A stretch of 32,512 bases of DNA from Gammaproteobacteria bacterium (GTDB taxonomy: Bacteria; Pseudomonadota; Gammaproteobacteria; Enterobacterales; Alteromonadaceae). Location: the NCBI GenBank assembly GCA_018826295.1, contig JAHJZX010000058.1:1-32512 (forward strand). The letters run 5' to 3'. Within the stretch, counting starts at the first letter, position 1. Each line of letters opens with the position of its first letter. The notes below the pieces were generated by a model. That model was not told the origin of the DNA and searched no databases. It saw only the letters and a list, made by a program, of their open reading frames with translations. The position numbers and the translations under genes are program-made. Positions 18,507 to 27,330 of this stretch are shown here, one piece after another.

Positions 18507-21326
18507 GTGATATTGAGATTATTTGCCTGTTTGTTGTTGCTGATTTCGATTGATATGCAAGCTGAAGGCAACGCCGCCGGACTGCCAGACCCGCTGCTGA
18601 TTACTATCAGCAATGATACTTATCCTTACATGTTTATTGATGAACAAGGTGAGGCTGCCGGCTTGGTCGTTGACTACTGGCAAGAAGTGGCCAAACGGCA
18701 AGATATTACTGTGCGTTTTATTGCCGCGGACTGGTCAGAAACTTTGCAGCTGCTTGATAGCGGTCAGGTGCATTTACACGGTGGCATAGCCCGCACCGAC
18801 GAGCGCTCGGCACGGTATGCGATGGGCGCCACCGGCATTGCTATTTACAGTAATATTTTTGTTCACCGCGATATCCCGCACCTTACCCGGCTGTCGGAGC
18901 TGACGCCTTTTGCCATCGGCGTGGTGGCGCAATCCAGCCATGTCGACACTATATTGCAGCAAGTGCCGGCTGCACTACTAAAGCCATATCCCAGTGTTAC
19001 GGCGATGTATGATGCTGCGCTTGCCGGTGACATAAAAGTGATGACCGGGCTTGACCGCCTGCCTCCGCGTTATCACCGTCATACAGAACTGGTGATGCAA
19101 TTTCCGCTGTACCGTAAAATCCCGTTGCGTAATATTATGCTGAGCTACGCCACCAATAAAAATATGAATTTAATGGCGGCAATCCAACATGTTACAGCAA
19201 AAATTGAACCGGCTTTTCTGGAACGGCTAGAGCGGCGCTGGTTGGGCGTAGAAGCCGACGAAGACACGCTACTGCTTGGAGTACCAATAGATAACCCGCC
19301 TTATATGCATGTTACCCAGCAAGGTGAAGCCCAGGGCTTGTTTGTGGACTTATGGCAACAATGGTCTGAGCTCTCCGGGCAAAAGATAGCCTTTGTACCG
19401 GATACCTCGTTAAATAGTTTGCATAATCTGGTGAAAGGCCGCATAGATGTTTTGGTGGCTTTTCCGGATAACCAAAACCTGCCTGCCGGTATTGCGCCGG
19501 CCTACCATTTGTATAATTTTCCGTCCGAGTTTTACTATCTGAAACGCAATGCTATCACCGATTTAACCGATTTAGCCTCCGGCAAAATCGCCATTTTTGC
19601 CAACGCACCTTATGCTGAGACGTTACAACAGCGCTATCCGCAGCTGGAATTTGTGCGCTTTCGCCAGTTACCGGAGATGATTGCTGGCGTGCTAAATGGC
19701 GAACTGGCAGGCTTTTTTGGCGCCTCGGCTATTATCCCGCAGCGTTTACAGCAGCTTAATCTTACCGACATGTTTGCATCAGTAACCGATTCTGAGCTGG
19801 TATCTCCTATGTACAGCCTGGTGCAACAACAGCAAACCGAGCTGGCTGAGCAAATCCGCCGCGGTTTTGCCCAAATGCCATTAGACACCCTGGTGCAGAC
19901 AGAGCAGCGCTGGCTGACGGATGCATCGCAGCACTATTTTTCCCGCTTTCGCCAGCAGATCCCGCTAACCGAGGATGAACAAGATTGGCTGAAGCAACAT
20001 AAAGTGCTGCGGGTGGGGATGTTGCGCAACTGGCCGCCGATGGAATTTGCCGACGAGGACGGATTGCCGGCCGGGGTTACCGTGGACATGTTTAATCTGC
20101 TGGCTGAGCGTCTGAATGCCAGCTTTGAGTTTAAGTTGTTTGATGATTTTGACAGCATGTTGCAACAGTTGCAGCAGCAACAATTAGATCTGATAGCCAA
20201 TGTGTCTGATCGCAAGGATCGGCACGGTTACGCCAAATTTAGCGATGTGTTCTGGCCGACACAACTGGCTGTGATCTCAAACAGCAGCCGACAGCCTGTT
20301 ACCAGTACAGCAGATTTATATGGCAGTAAGGTAGCCATTTATCAGGACTATGAATTAGCCCGGCAATTGCCGCAGCTGCACCCGCAGATCAACGTAGTTG
20401 CGGTGCAGGATTTGGCTCAGGGCCTGATGTTGCTGCAACGCAACGAGGTCGATTTTGCGCTGGACTCGGTTGAATCAGCCAGCGAAACCTTAAAACAAAC
20501 CGGTATGCTTGGCCTTAGGGCCTATGTGGTTGATGATTTACCGCATTATGCGTCTTTGATTGCAGTACGCAAAGATTTTGCCCCGTTGGTAGTAATGCTT
20601 AACAAAGGTTTGCGCAGTATCAGTAGTGAAGAGCGGCAGCAGTTATACCAAAAATGGTTTAGTTTTCAGATCTCACAAGGCATGGACCGGCAGCAACTGA
20701 ATACTTTGATGTGGCGTATTGGTGGCGCAGTGGCCCTGTTACTGCTGTTTGTGGTGTTATGGAATGTATCGCTAAGACGTGAAGTAGCTTTGCGGCGCAA
20801 AGCCGAGCAAAAAATGCGTTTTATGGCGACACATGATGATTTAACCCAGCTACCGAATCGTAGTTTAATTAAAGAGCGTATCGAGCAGGCGCTGCTGCAA
20901 CATGCCCGCCACAATGAGATTATGGCGCTGTTATTTATTGATCTGGATGGTTTTAAAGAAGTAAATGACGCCTATGGCCACGATGCCGGTGATGAGCTGC
21001 TGCTAAAATTAGCCGGGCTGTTGGATAACGCCGTGCGAAAAAGTGACACCGTCGCCCGCTTTGGCGGTGACGAATTTGTGGTGTTGCTAACCGGTTTACT
21101 AAGCCGGGATGATGCCGCTATCGTGGCGGAAAAAATATTACATCAAATGAGCATGCCGATAACCTTATCGGTCGGTGAAGTGCAGGTTGGGGCCAGTATT
21201 GGCATCGCCGTCTATCCGTATGACGGCACTGACAGTGCTAAATTACTCAAAGTTGCCGATAGTCTGATGTACCGTATCAAGCAGCAGGGTAAAAACCGCT
21301 ATTGTTTTTCTAAGGTAGCGTTTTAG
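18507..21326 (+). CDS. Diguanylate cyclase with three tandem periplasmic solute-binding domains
   Basis: This is a membrane receptor of about 939 residues. A hydrophobic signal (ILRLFACLLLLISIDMQA) is followed by three family-3 solute-binding domains starting near residues 29, 253 and 498. Each opens with the same kind of motif: ISNDTYPYMFIDEQG, GVPIDNPPYMHVTQQG and GMLRNWPPMEFADEDG. One transmembrane helix lies near 736-756 and a GGDEF domain fills about 776-936. The active-site GGDEF (about 853-857) is intact, and RKSD five residues before it is a complete inhibitory site, so it should make cyclic di-GMP under feedback control. The ligands are probably amino acids or similar small molecules. 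I prefer the GTG at 18507, preceded by GAGGAAG; an ATG at 18480 adds nine residues. The gene separates yecE from aspS. Confidence 0.9.
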   Translation: MILRLFACLLLLISIDMQAEGNAAGLPDPLLITISNDTYPYMFIDEQGEAAGLVVDYWQEVAKRQDITVRFIAADWSETLQLLDSGQVHLHGGIARTDERSARYAMGATGIAIYSNIFVHRDIPHLTRLSELTPFAIGVVAQSSHVDTILQQVPAALLKPYPSVTAMYDAALAGDIKVMTGLDRLPPRYHRHTELVMQFPLYRKIPLRNIMLSYATNKNMNLMAAIQHVTAKIEPAFLERLERRWLGVEADEDTLLLGVPIDNPPYMHVTQQGEAQGLFVDLWQQWSELSGQKIAFVPDTSLNSLHNLVKGRIDVLVAFPDNQNLPAGIAPAYHLYNFPSEFYYLKRNAITDLTDLASGKIAIFANAPYAETLQQRYPQLEFVRFRQLPEMIAGVLNGELAGFFGASAIIPQRLQQLNLTDMFASVTDSELVSPMYSLVQQQQTELAEQIRRGFAQMPLDTLVQTEQRWLTDASQHYFSRFRQQIPLTEDEQDWLKQHKVLRVGMLRNWPPMEFADEDGLPAGVTVDMFNLLAERLNASFEFKLFDDFDSMLQQLQQQQLDLIANVSDRKDRHGYAKFSDVFWPTQLAVISNSSRQPVTSTADLYGSKVAIYQDYELARQLPQLHPQINVVAVQDLAQGLMLLQRNEVDFALDSVESASETLKQTGMLGLRAYVVDDLPHYASLIAVRKDFAPLVVMLNKGLRSISSEERQQLYQKWFSFQISQGMDRQQLNTLMWRIGGAVALLLLFVVLWNVSLRREVALRRKAEQKMRFMATHDDLTQLPNRSLIKERIEQALLQHARHNEIMALLFIDLDGFKEVNDAYGHDAGDELLLKLAGLLDNAVRKSDTVARFGGDEFVVLLTGLLSRDDAAIVAEKILHQMSMPITLSVGEVQVGASIGIAVYPYDGTDSAKLLKVADSLMYRIKQQGKNRYCFSKVAF

Positions 21327-21338
21327 TAGCAACGGGCA

Positions 21339-21366
21339 GTGACATTAGGCCTCATTTCTATATAAT
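21339..21366 (+). promoter_or_regulatory. Sigma-70 promoter of aspS
   Basis: GTGACA (21339-21344) and a perfect TATAAT (21361-21366) are separated by 16 bases, 48 bases before the aspS start codon. It is the best-looking protein-gene promoter in the window. Confidence 0.75.
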
Positions 21367-21413
21367 TAGCCGTCATTTATGTACTGCTGATTAGCAAGTA
21401 GAGGAAAGGTTTA

Positions 21414-23192
21414 ATGCGTAGTCATTATTGCGGTTTGTTAACCGCACAACATGTTGGGCAACAAGTGTCTTTGTGCGGCTGGGTTAACCGGCGTCGTGAT
21501 CTGGGTGGATTGATTTTCTTAGACTTGCGCGACCGCGAAGGTATGGTGCAGGTGGTATGCGATCCGGATCTAAAAGACCTGTTTGATGTTGCCTATACAC
21601 TGCGCAATGAATTTTGTATTCAGATTAAAGGCCAGGTACGGGCACGGCCGGACTCGCAAATTAATAAAGATATGGCCACCGGTGCGGTAGAAGTTTACGC
21701 CAGCGAATTAATTATCCTCAATAAAGCAGCGCCGCTGCCACTGGATTCCAACCAAAATAACAGTGAAGAGCAACGGTTAAAGTATCGTTATCTCGATCTG
21801 CGCCGGCCAATGATGACCGAGCGGCTGAAGTTTCGCGCAAAAGTCACCAGCTTTGTGCGTAACTTTATGGACAGCCATGGTTTTATGGATGTCGAAACGC
21901 CAATTCTGACAAAAGCGACACCCGAAGGGGCGCGCGATTATTTAGTGCCCAGCCGCACCCACAAAGGTGAGTTTTTTGCTCTGCCACAATCGCCACAGCT
22001 GTTTAAGCAATTGCTGATGATGTCTGGTCTGGACCGCTACTACCAAATTGTTAAATGTTTCCGCGATGAAGACTTACGCGCTGACCGTCAGCCGGAATTT
22101 ACCCAGATAGATATCGAAACCTCGTTTATGAGTGCCGAGCAGGTGATGCAGGTTACCGAGCAGATGGTGGTAGAGATGTTTAACCAACTGCTGGGTGTCG
22201 ATTTGGGCACAATGCCACGCATGCAGTATTGGGAAGCGATGCGGCTGTACGGCTCTGACAAGCCGGATTTACGCAACCCAATGCAGTTTGTTGATGTCGC
22301 AGACTTACTGAAAGACGTAGAGTTTAAAGTATTCTCCGGCCCGGCTAACGACGCCAAAGGCCGCGTGGTGGCGTTAAAAGTACCGGCTGCTGCCGAAAAA
22401 GTATCGCGTAAAGACATTGATAACTACACCAGCTTTGTTGGCATTTACGGCGCCAAAGGCTTGGCCTGGATGAAGGTCAATGACACTAATGCCGGTGCTG
22501 AAGGCGTGCAATCGCCGGTAGCGAAGTTTTTAACGCCAGACATTATTGCCACTATTATTGCGCGTACCGATGCGCAAAACGGCGATTTAATTTTCTTTGG
22601 TGCCGACAGCTACAAAGTAGTGTGCGAAGCCATGGGCGCACTGCGCTTAAAGCTGGGCGAAGATTTAGGCATTACCCAGCCGGGCTGGAAGCCATTGTGG
22701 GTAGTAGACTTCCCGATGTTTGAAGAAAATGATGATGGTAGCTTTTCTGCCGTGCATCACCCCTTTACATCGCCGCTGGATACAGACGCATTTTTAACGA
22801 CGGCCAATAGCGAGCTTGAGCTGGGTAAATTGCTGTCTAATGCCTATGATATGGTATTAAACGGTACTGAACTCGGTGGTGGCTCGGTGCGTATTCACAG
22901 TGCAGACGTGCAGGCTAAGGTATTTACCCTGCTCGGTATTAGCGATGAAGAAGCGGCGGAAAAATTTGGCTTCTTACTGGAAGCATTAAAATACGGTACA
23001 CCACCGCATGCCGGTTTGGCGTTTGGTCTGGACCGTCTGGTGATGTTAATGACCGGTGCGACCTCTATCCGTGATGTTATGGCATTCCCTAAAACCGCCA
23101 CTGCGGCTTGTCCGTTAACAGATGCCCCAGGCGCAGCTAACCCGGCGCAGCTGACCGAGCTTGGCATAGCGGTGGTAGCCAAAGCACAATAA
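21414..23192 (+). CDS. aspS: Aspartate--tRNA ligase
   Basis: This class II aminoacyl-tRNA synthetase charges tRNA-Asp. The 592 residues and domain order match the bacterial type: an N-terminal OB-fold anticodon-binding domain ([20 protein letters not shown]), the catalytic core with motif 2 ([18 protein letters not shown]), the bacterial GAD insertion, and motif 3 ([15 protein letters not shown]). Whether it is strictly tRNA-Asp specific cannot be fully read from sequence, but gammaproteobacteria usually have a discriminating enzyme. The ATG follows AGAGGAAAGG. It leads the aspS-yebC-ruvCAB run. Confidence 0.97.
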   Translation: MRSHYCGLLTAQHVGQQVSLCGWVNRRRDLGGLIFLDLRDREGMVQVVCDPDLKDLFDVAYTLRNEFCIQIKGQVRARPDSQINKDMATGAVEVYASELIILNKAAPLPLDSNQNNSEEQRLKYRYLDLRRPMMTERLKFRAKVTSFVRNFMDSHGFMDVETPILTKATPEGARDYLVPSRTHKGEFFALPQSPQLFKQLLMMSGLDRYYQIVKCFRDEDLRADRQPEFTQIDIETSFMSAEQVMQVTEQMVVEMFNQLLGVDLGTMPRMQYWEAMRLYGSDKPDLRNPMQFVDVADLLKDVEFKVFSGPANDAKGRVVALKVPAAAEKVSRKDIDNYTSFVGIYGAKGLAWMKVNDTNAGAEGVQSPVAKFLTPDIIATIIARTDAQNGDLIFFGADSYKVVCEAMGALRLKLGEDLGITQPGWKPLWVVDFPMFEENDDGSFSAVHHPFTSPLDTDAFLTTANSELELGKLLSNAYDMVLNGTELGGGSVRIHSADVQAKVFTLLGISDEEAAEKFGFLLEALKYGTPPHAGLAFGLDRLVMLMTGATSIRDVMAFPKTATAACPLTDAPGAANPAQLTELGIAVVAKAQ

Positions 23193-23216
23193 TATAGTGA
23201 TCTGTTTTGCAATACC

Positions 23217-23238
23217 GTGGCAGCCATCCGGCTGCCAC
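23217..23238 (+). promoter_or_regulatory. Strong hairpin just before the yebC ribosome binding site
   Basis: A perfect 9-bp GC-rich stem (arms 23217-23225 and 23230-23238) closes an ATCC tetraloop. It lies between aspS and yebC, a few bases before the AAGGAG of yebC, and has no T-run. It could be a 3' end signal for aspS, a processing site or a brake on yebC translation. Confidence 0.55.
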
Positions 23239-23254
23239 AACTAAGGAGTAACTG

Positions 23255-23998
23255 ATGGCCGGCCATAGTAAATGGGCGAACATGAAGCATCGCAAAGCCC
23301 GTCAGGATGCGAAAAAAAATAAAATTTTTACCAAAATCATCCGCGAGTTAACTGTCGCAGCCCGTTTAAACCCTGATATTACTGCTAACCCCCGGCTGCG
23401 GCTGGCGGTAGATAAAGCCTTATCTGAAAACATGACCCGCGACACCATAGATCGCGCGATTAAACGCGGTGCCGGTGCCAGCGAAGGCGAAAACTACGAA
23501 GAGTTAGTATACGAAGGTTATGGCCCGAATGGCGTAGCGGTGATAGTCGAAACCATGACCGACAATCACAAACGTACCGTAGCTGACGTGCGCCATGCCT
23601 TTACCAAAGCGGGTGGCAGCCTGGGTACCAATGGCTCGGTAGCGTATTTATTCAGCCGCCGCGGAGTACTTATTTTTGCCCCCGGTGTGAATGAAGATGC
23701 ATTAATGGAAGCGGCACTGGACGCTGGCGCTGAAGACATTGTTGGCCACGATGATGGCAGCTTTGAAGTATTAACGGCGCCAGAGCAGTTTAACGATGTC
23801 AAAGATAGGCTGCAGGCGGCTGGTTTTAGCCCGGACAGCGCCGAGGTAACGTTGATCCCGTCGACCCGGGCAGAAATCGATGCCGATCATGCCAGTGCCT
23901 TTTTTAAATTGCTCGACCAGTTAGAAGACTCAGACGACGTGCAAAACGTGTATCACAACGCCGAAATCAGTGATGAACTGATGGCAGTGTACGGCTAA
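23255..23998 (+). CDS. yebC: YebC/PmpR family DNA-binding regulator or translation factor
   Basis: This 247-residue protein is the standard YebC: it opens with [20 protein letters not shown] and contains [17 protein letters not shown] and [16 protein letters not shown]. Family members were described as transcription regulators (PmpR in Pseudomonas), and more recent work links paralogues to relief of ribosome stalling, so the cellular role is not settled. It has a strong AAGGAG ribosome binding site behind a stable hairpin. It precedes ruvC by 13 bases, the same order as in E. coli, and is probably in the same transcript. Confidence 0.95.
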   Translation: MAGHSKWANMKHRKARQDAKKNKIFTKIIRELTVAARLNPDITANPRLRLAVDKALSENMTRDTIDRAIKRGAGASEGENYEELVYEGYGPNGVAVIVETMTDNHKRTVADVRHAFTKAGGSLGTNGSVAYLFSRRGVLIFAPGVNEDALMEAALDAGAEDIVGHDDGSFEVLTAPEQFNDVKDRLQAAGFSPDSAEVTLIPSTRAEIDADHASAFFKLLDQLEDSDDVQNVYHNAEISDELMAVYG

Positions 23999-24011
23999 GC
24001 GTGGCGGATCT

Positions 24012-24536
24012 GTGAATATTATTTTGGGCATCGATCCGGGCAGCCGCTTAACCGGCTATGGTGTCGTACGCCAGATTGGCATGCAATTCGAGTATGTCGC
24101 CAGCGGTTGTATCCGGCTAAGCACCAGCGATTTACTGCCCGAGCGCTTGCTGGATATTTTCAACGGTGTCAGTGAAATTATCAGCCAAACCCAGCCGACT
24201 ATTTTTGCCATTGAACAGGTGTTTATGGCGCGTAATGCCGACTCGGCGTTAAAGCTGGGCCAGGCTCGGGGCGCGGCTATTGTTGCGGCCAAGCACGCCG
24301 GGCTGCAGGTATACGAATATTCTGCACGCCAGGTTAAACAGTCGGTCGTCGGTACCGGTGCCGCAGATAAAGCCCAGGTACAGCACATGGTGCGTAGCTT
24401 GTTAAAGTTACCGGCAAACCCACAGGCCGATGCCGCCGATGCGCTTGCAGTAGCGCTGTGTCATGGGCATACTCAGCAAAGCTTAATCAGTTTAGCCGGA
24501 CAAGCGCGTAAAACCGTGCGTGGCCGGTTACGCTGA
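24012..24536 (+). CDS. ruvC: Holliday junction endonuclease RuvC
   Basis: RuvC cuts four-way DNA junctions symmetrically to finish recombination. The 174 residues carry the RNase-H-like acidic site: Asp8 in GIDPGS, a Glu in FAIEQVF and two Asp residues in [13 protein letters not shown] near residue 140. The start is GTG, which begins the family N-terminus [17 protein letters not shown]. It lies between yebC and ruvA, in the typical order. I see no obvious LexA box directly upstream, so SOS control is not supported by this sequence. Confidence 0.96.
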   Translation: MNIILGIDPGSRLTGYGVVRQIGMQFEYVASGCIRLSTSDLLPERLLDIFNGVSEIISQTQPTIFAIEQVFMARNADSALKLGQARGAAIVAAKHAGLQVYEYSARQVKQSVVGTGAADKAQVQHMVRSLLKLPANPQADAADALAVALCHGHTQQSLISLAGQARKTVRGRLR

Positions 24537-24564
24537 TGCCAACCTAATTCTATAAGCAGACCTT

Positions 24565-25185
24565 ATGATTGGACGTTTACGCGGTATTTTGCTGGAAAAG
24601 CAGGCGCCGGATCTGTTAATTGAAGTAGCCGGTGTCGGCTATGAAGTGCAAATGCCGCTGACCAGCTTTTATCAGCTGCCGGCCAGCGGCGCTGAAGCCA
24701 CGATTTATACCCACTTTGTTGTACGCGAAGATGCCCAGCTGTTATACGGCTTTGTTAACCAAACCGAGCGGGCCTTGTTTCGCCAGCTTATTAAGGCCAA
24801 TGGCGTAGGCCCCAAGCTGGCGCTGACGATTTTATCCGGCATGACAGCGCAGCAGTTTGTCCGCTGTGTACAACTGGATGATGTCAGCACGTTAGTTAAG
24901 TTACCTGGTGTCGGCAAAAAGACCGCTGAGCGCTTAGTGGTTGAAATGCGCGACCGGTTAAAGGATTGGGGCATAGCGCCAAATACCCCGGTGACAGACG
25001 GTATAGTGCTACAGGACGATGAGGCCATTTTCAGCCCGGAACAAACTGCCGAGCAAGATGCCGCCAGCGCTCTGGTGTCATTAGGCTACAGCCAGTTGCA
25101 AGCCGACAAAGCCGTACAAAAGGTAAAACAAAGCGGAATGAGCAGTGAACAGCTGATTAAAGCCGCACTGCGGAGCATGATGTAA
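24565..25185 (+). CDS. ruvA: Holliday junction branch migration protein RuvA
   Basis: RuvA binds the Holliday junction as a tetramer and loads the RuvB motor. The 206 residues show the three usual parts: an N-terminal OB-fold ([20 protein letters not shown]), a middle domain with two helix-hairpin-helix motifs ([15 protein letters not shown] and [16 protein letters not shown]) and a C-terminal RuvB-contacting domain ([19 protein letters not shown]). The gene stops three bases before ruvB, so translation is likely coupled. Confidence 0.97.
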   Translation: MIGRLRGILLEKQAPDLLIEVAGVGYEVQMPLTSFYQLPASGAEATIYTHFVVREDAQLLYGFVNQTERALFRQLIKANGVGPKLALTILSGMTAQQFVRCVQLDDVSTLVKLPGVGKKTAERLVVEMRDRLKDWGIAPNTPVTDGIVLQDDEAIFSPEQTAEQDAASALVSLGYSQLQADKAVQKVKQSGMSSEQLIKAALRSMM

Positions 25186-25188
25186 ACC

Positions 25189-26199
25189 ATGATAGAAGCA
25201 GATCGTTTAATTCAAACCAGAGCCACCCGTGAAGACGAGGTGATCGATCGCGCCATAAGGCCAAAAACCCTGGCCGATTATACCGGGCAACAGCATGTGT
25301 GTCAGCAGATGGCGATTTTTATTGAGGCGGCGCGCGGCAGGGGCGATCCGCTGGATCACCTGCTGATATTTGGCCCGCCGGGATTGGGTAAAACCACACT
25401 GGCGATGATTGTTGCCAACGAGATGGGCGTAAATATTAAAACCACCTCTGGCCCGGTACTGGAGAAAGCCGGTGACTTAGCGGCCTTGCTGACAAATCTT
25501 GAACCCAACGACGTGCTGTTTATTGACGAAATTCACCGGTTAAGTCCGGTGGTAGAAGAAATTCTTTATCCGGCTATGGAAGATTACCAGCTGGATATCA
25601 TGATCGGCGAAGGCCCCGCTGCCCGCTCGATTAAACTCGATTTACCGCCCTTTACGCTGGTAGGCGCGACAACCCGTGCCGGGGCGTTAACGTCACCGCT
25701 GCGCGATCGCTTTGGTATAGTGCAGCGGCTGGAGTTTTATAAAGTGGCAGAGTTGACGCAGATCATACTGCGCTCGGCGCATTTTTTAAATTTAGTGTTG
25801 GATGAAGCCGGCGCGGCAGAAATTGCCAGACGCTCGCGCGGCACACCACGTATTGCCAACCGTTTGCTGCGCCGGGTGCGCGACTACGCTCAGGTTAAAG
25901 CCAATGGCGAAGTAACGGTAGATATCGCCTCGCAGGCACTTTTGATGGTAGACGTGGATGCAGAAGGGTTCGATTATATGGACCGTAAGCTTATTTTAGC
26001 CATTATCGAAAAGTTTATGGGCGGCCCGGTTGGCTTAGACAACCTGGCGGCTGCAATTGGTGAAGAAAAAGATACCATCGAAGATGTGATAGAGCCGTAT
26101 TTAATTCAGCAGGGCTTTATTCAGCGCACACCGCGTGGTCGTATCGCCTCACCGCGGGCTTACAGCCACTTTGGTTTCGACCTGCCACAAACCGATTAG
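25189..26199 (+). CDS. ruvB: Holliday junction branch migration ATPase RuvB
   Basis: RuvB is the AAA+ motor that pumps DNA through the RuvA-bound junction. The 336 residues contain Walker A ([12 protein letters not shown]), Walker B ([10 protein letters not shown]), sensor 1 ([11 protein letters not shown]), the arginine finger region (TSPLRDRFG) and the C-terminal winged helix ([18 protein letters not shown]). All match the family. It ends the ruvCAB run; no classical plus-strand terminator follows, but a palindromic repeat starts 12 bases after the stop. Confidence 0.97.
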   Translation: MIEADRLIQTRATREDEVIDRAIRPKTLADYTGQQHVCQQMAIFIEAARGRGDPLDHLLIFGPPGLGKTTLAMIVANEMGVNIKTTSGPVLEKAGDLAALLTNLEPNDVLFIDEIHRLSPVVEEILYPAMEDYQLDIMIGEGPAARSIKLDLPPFTLVGATTRAGALTSPLRDRFGIVQRLEFYKVAELTQIILRSAHFLNLVLDEAGAAEIARRSRGTPRIANRLLRRVRDYAQVKANGEVTVDIASQALLMVDVDAEGFDYMDRKLILAIIEKFMGGPVGLDNLAAAIGEEKDTIEDVIEPYLIQQGFIQRTPRGRIASPRAYSHFGFDLPQTD

Positions 26200-26210
26200 C
26201 AAATTATAAT

Positions 26211-26336
26211 CATACCCTAACCTGTTTAATCTGCGGCTAGGCGGCAAATGAGCGACTTCCCATGAGCATAGTTTTCTATGTGATTGGGAGGAGTGAATGC
26301 AGACAACAACGCAGCAGGTTAAAATGGGACGTGGAT
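26211..26336. repeat. Palindromic intergenic repeat after ruvB
   Basis: This roughly 126-bp unit is built of nested inverted repeats: aacctg (26219-26224) with caggtt (26315-26320), ctgcg (26231-26235) with cgcag (26310-26314), and a central catag-TTTT-ctatg hairpin (26267-26280) flanked by a weaker stem of ccca/tggg type. The left end reads cataccct, and the right end is a rough inverted copy, gtggata. The layout recalls the ATACCC-ended palindromic intergenic repeats I know from marine Alteromonadales and Vibrio. Only one copy lies in this window, so repetition in the genome is inferred. Confidence 0.55.
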
Positions 26337-26364
26337 AAAAAAAAGCCCGCTCAAGGGAGCGGGC
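26337..26364 (-). terminator. Strong minus-strand intrinsic terminator with no annotated gene
   Basis: A perfect 8-bp stem (gcccgctc at 26345-26352, gagcgggc at 26357-26364) closes a 4-base loop. On the minus strand it is followed by eight T (26344 down to 26337). On the plus strand no T-run follows. It therefore ends a leftward transcript, yet no protein gene on that strand precedes it. Confidence 0.88.
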
Positions 26365-26514
26365 AATGCAACAAGTTGAAGGAGTGCTTCAAAAAAATCC
26401 AGGGAACATGTTGAAACAGCAATAAAATTTACGATAACCGCAAAGCTCATTACTTAAGTGATCTTTACTAAGGTACGGCAGCAGCTGCTTTCCCTTTGCG
26501 CTAGTTCAGAACAC
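26337..26514 (-). ncRNA. Candidate small regulatory RNA between ruvB and ybgC
   Basis: A transcript from near 26514 to the terminator would be about 178 nt. The gene has its own promoter-like boxes with 17-base spacing and a strong terminator. The body can fold: the RNA pairs cgcaaag (complement of 26494-26500) with ctttgcg (complement of 26439-26445), and a 6-bp hairpin ttgaag-cactc-cttcaa (26376-26392) lies just before the terminator. A 43-codon frame (26450-26319) runs through the terminator and has no good ribosome binding site, so coding is unlikely. I compared it from memory with 6S, Spot 42, RyhB, GcvB, Qrr and CsrB-type RNAs and see no match. Confidence 0.6.
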
Positions 26515-26520
26515 CTGCGT

Positions 26521-26549
26521 ATGATAGATATTTGGAGTATTTACTTCAA
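26521..26549 (-). promoter_or_regulatory. Promoter of the candidate small RNA
   Basis: On the minus strand TTGAAG (26544-26549) and TATCAT (26521-26526) are exactly 17 bases apart, matching the sigma-70 consensus at 4 of 6 and 5 of 6 positions. The predicted start is near 26514. Confidence 0.6.
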
Positions 26550-26568
26550 ACGAGAAAAACTGCTGCTT

Positions 26569-26591
26569 TGACATTAAAAAAACTAATGTCA
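26569..26591. promoter_or_regulatory. 8-bp palindrome upstream of the small-RNA promoter
   Basis: The arms tgacatta (26569-26576) and taatgtca (26584-26591) are perfect inverted copies separated by aaaaaac. The centre lies about 66 bases upstream of the proposed RNA start, where activators often bind. The regulator is not identifiable from the site. Confidence 0.45.
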
Positions 26592-26919
26592 CGTTTTGGT
26601 TTGGCTGTTTATTTATTAAGCTGTTAAATGGCAATCTTGCTTCTAATGCCTTTATTCATGCAGTGTTAAGTTTAGCCTTGCATTATGGCTGTCATTACTT
26701 TTTGTCTGGTTTCATGCAGATTGGGCGTTAAACGTTAGTTTTTAGCCGTTCGGCGCAACAGACGATTTAATGTTGAACTGATTGCTGAAATAGCAGTCAA
26801 CAAATGCTTAAAAAAAGCAATAAGCGACGATAAAAAAATATAGTTGAGTTTAGCTTGCTGCGGCAATTGTGTTCGGCTTGCAGCTTCCTTATCATATGCG
26901 GCAATTAAAGCGATCAGCC
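26592..26919. other. Gene-free leader region before ybgC
   Basis: This AT-rich stretch separates the candidate small-RNA control region from the Tol-Pal operon. It must hold the operon promoter, but several similar AT-rich boxes compete and I cannot choose one. No credible protein gene was found on either strand. Confidence 0.4.
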
Positions 26920-27330
26920 ATGTCAGATACAATCTTTTCTTTCCCCGTGCGTGTGTACTATGAAGATACCGACGCCGGAGGAATAGTTTACTACGCCAAT
27001 TATTTGAAATTTTTTGAACGGGCGCGCACCGAATGGTTGCGTGCGCTTGGTGTCGAGCAAGATTTATTGTTGTCACAGAATGTTGCCTTTGTTGTTATCC
27101 AGGTATTAATGGATAACAAAAAGCCGGCTAGGTTTAATGAATTATTGACGGTAACCAGTCAAATCAGTACCTTAAAACGCGCGAGTATGGTTTTTACGCA
27201 GCAGATTTTTAATAGTGCCAATGAATTGGTTTGTTCTGCAAGCATTACTGTTGCCTGTATTGCATTGCAAGAAATGAAAGCCCGGGTAATTCCAGCACAA
27301 ATAACAGAGGTAATAAAGCGTGGCAGGTGA
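26920..27330 (+). CDS. ybgC: Tol-Pal system acyl-CoA thioesterase YbgC
   Basis: This 136-residue hot-dog fold thioesterase is the standard first gene of the Tol-Pal operon. The active-site region [30 protein letters not shown] includes the catalytic Asp of the DTDAGG motif; the quoted parts run at about residues 9-38. The family cleaves short acyl-CoA thioesters and has been linked to phospholipid metabolism, while its role in Tol function is unclear. I chose the ATG at 26920 because it aligns with the E. coli protein (134 residues). The frame runs on upstream to 26869, adding residues unlike the family. Its end overlaps tolQ by 11 bases. Confidence 0.94.
   Translation: MSDTIFSFPVRVYYEDTDAGGIVYYANYLKFFERARTEWLRALGVEQDLLLSQNVAFVVIQVLMDNKKPARFNELLTVTSQISTLKRASMVFTQQIFNSANELVCSASITVACIALQEMKARVIPAQITEVIKRGR

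Noticed and set aside
23993..24020. LexA (SOS) box before ruvC or ruvA
   Set aside because: No CTG-N10-CAG site stands out in the short gaps; SOS control cannot be claimed from this sequence.
26337..26364. The GC hairpin after ruvB as a ruvB terminator
   Set aside because: On the plus strand it is followed by aatgcaac rather than T; the T-run exists only on the minus strand.
26319..26450. A 43-codon frame on the minus strand inside the candidate small RNA
   Set aside because: It reads straight through the intrinsic terminator into the palindromic repeat and has no good ribosome binding site, so it is more likely accidental.
26735..27076. 113-codon minus-strand frame before and inside ybgC
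   Set aside because: It overlaps the conserved ybgC coding sequence, has unusual residue composition and no recognisable family or ribosome binding site.
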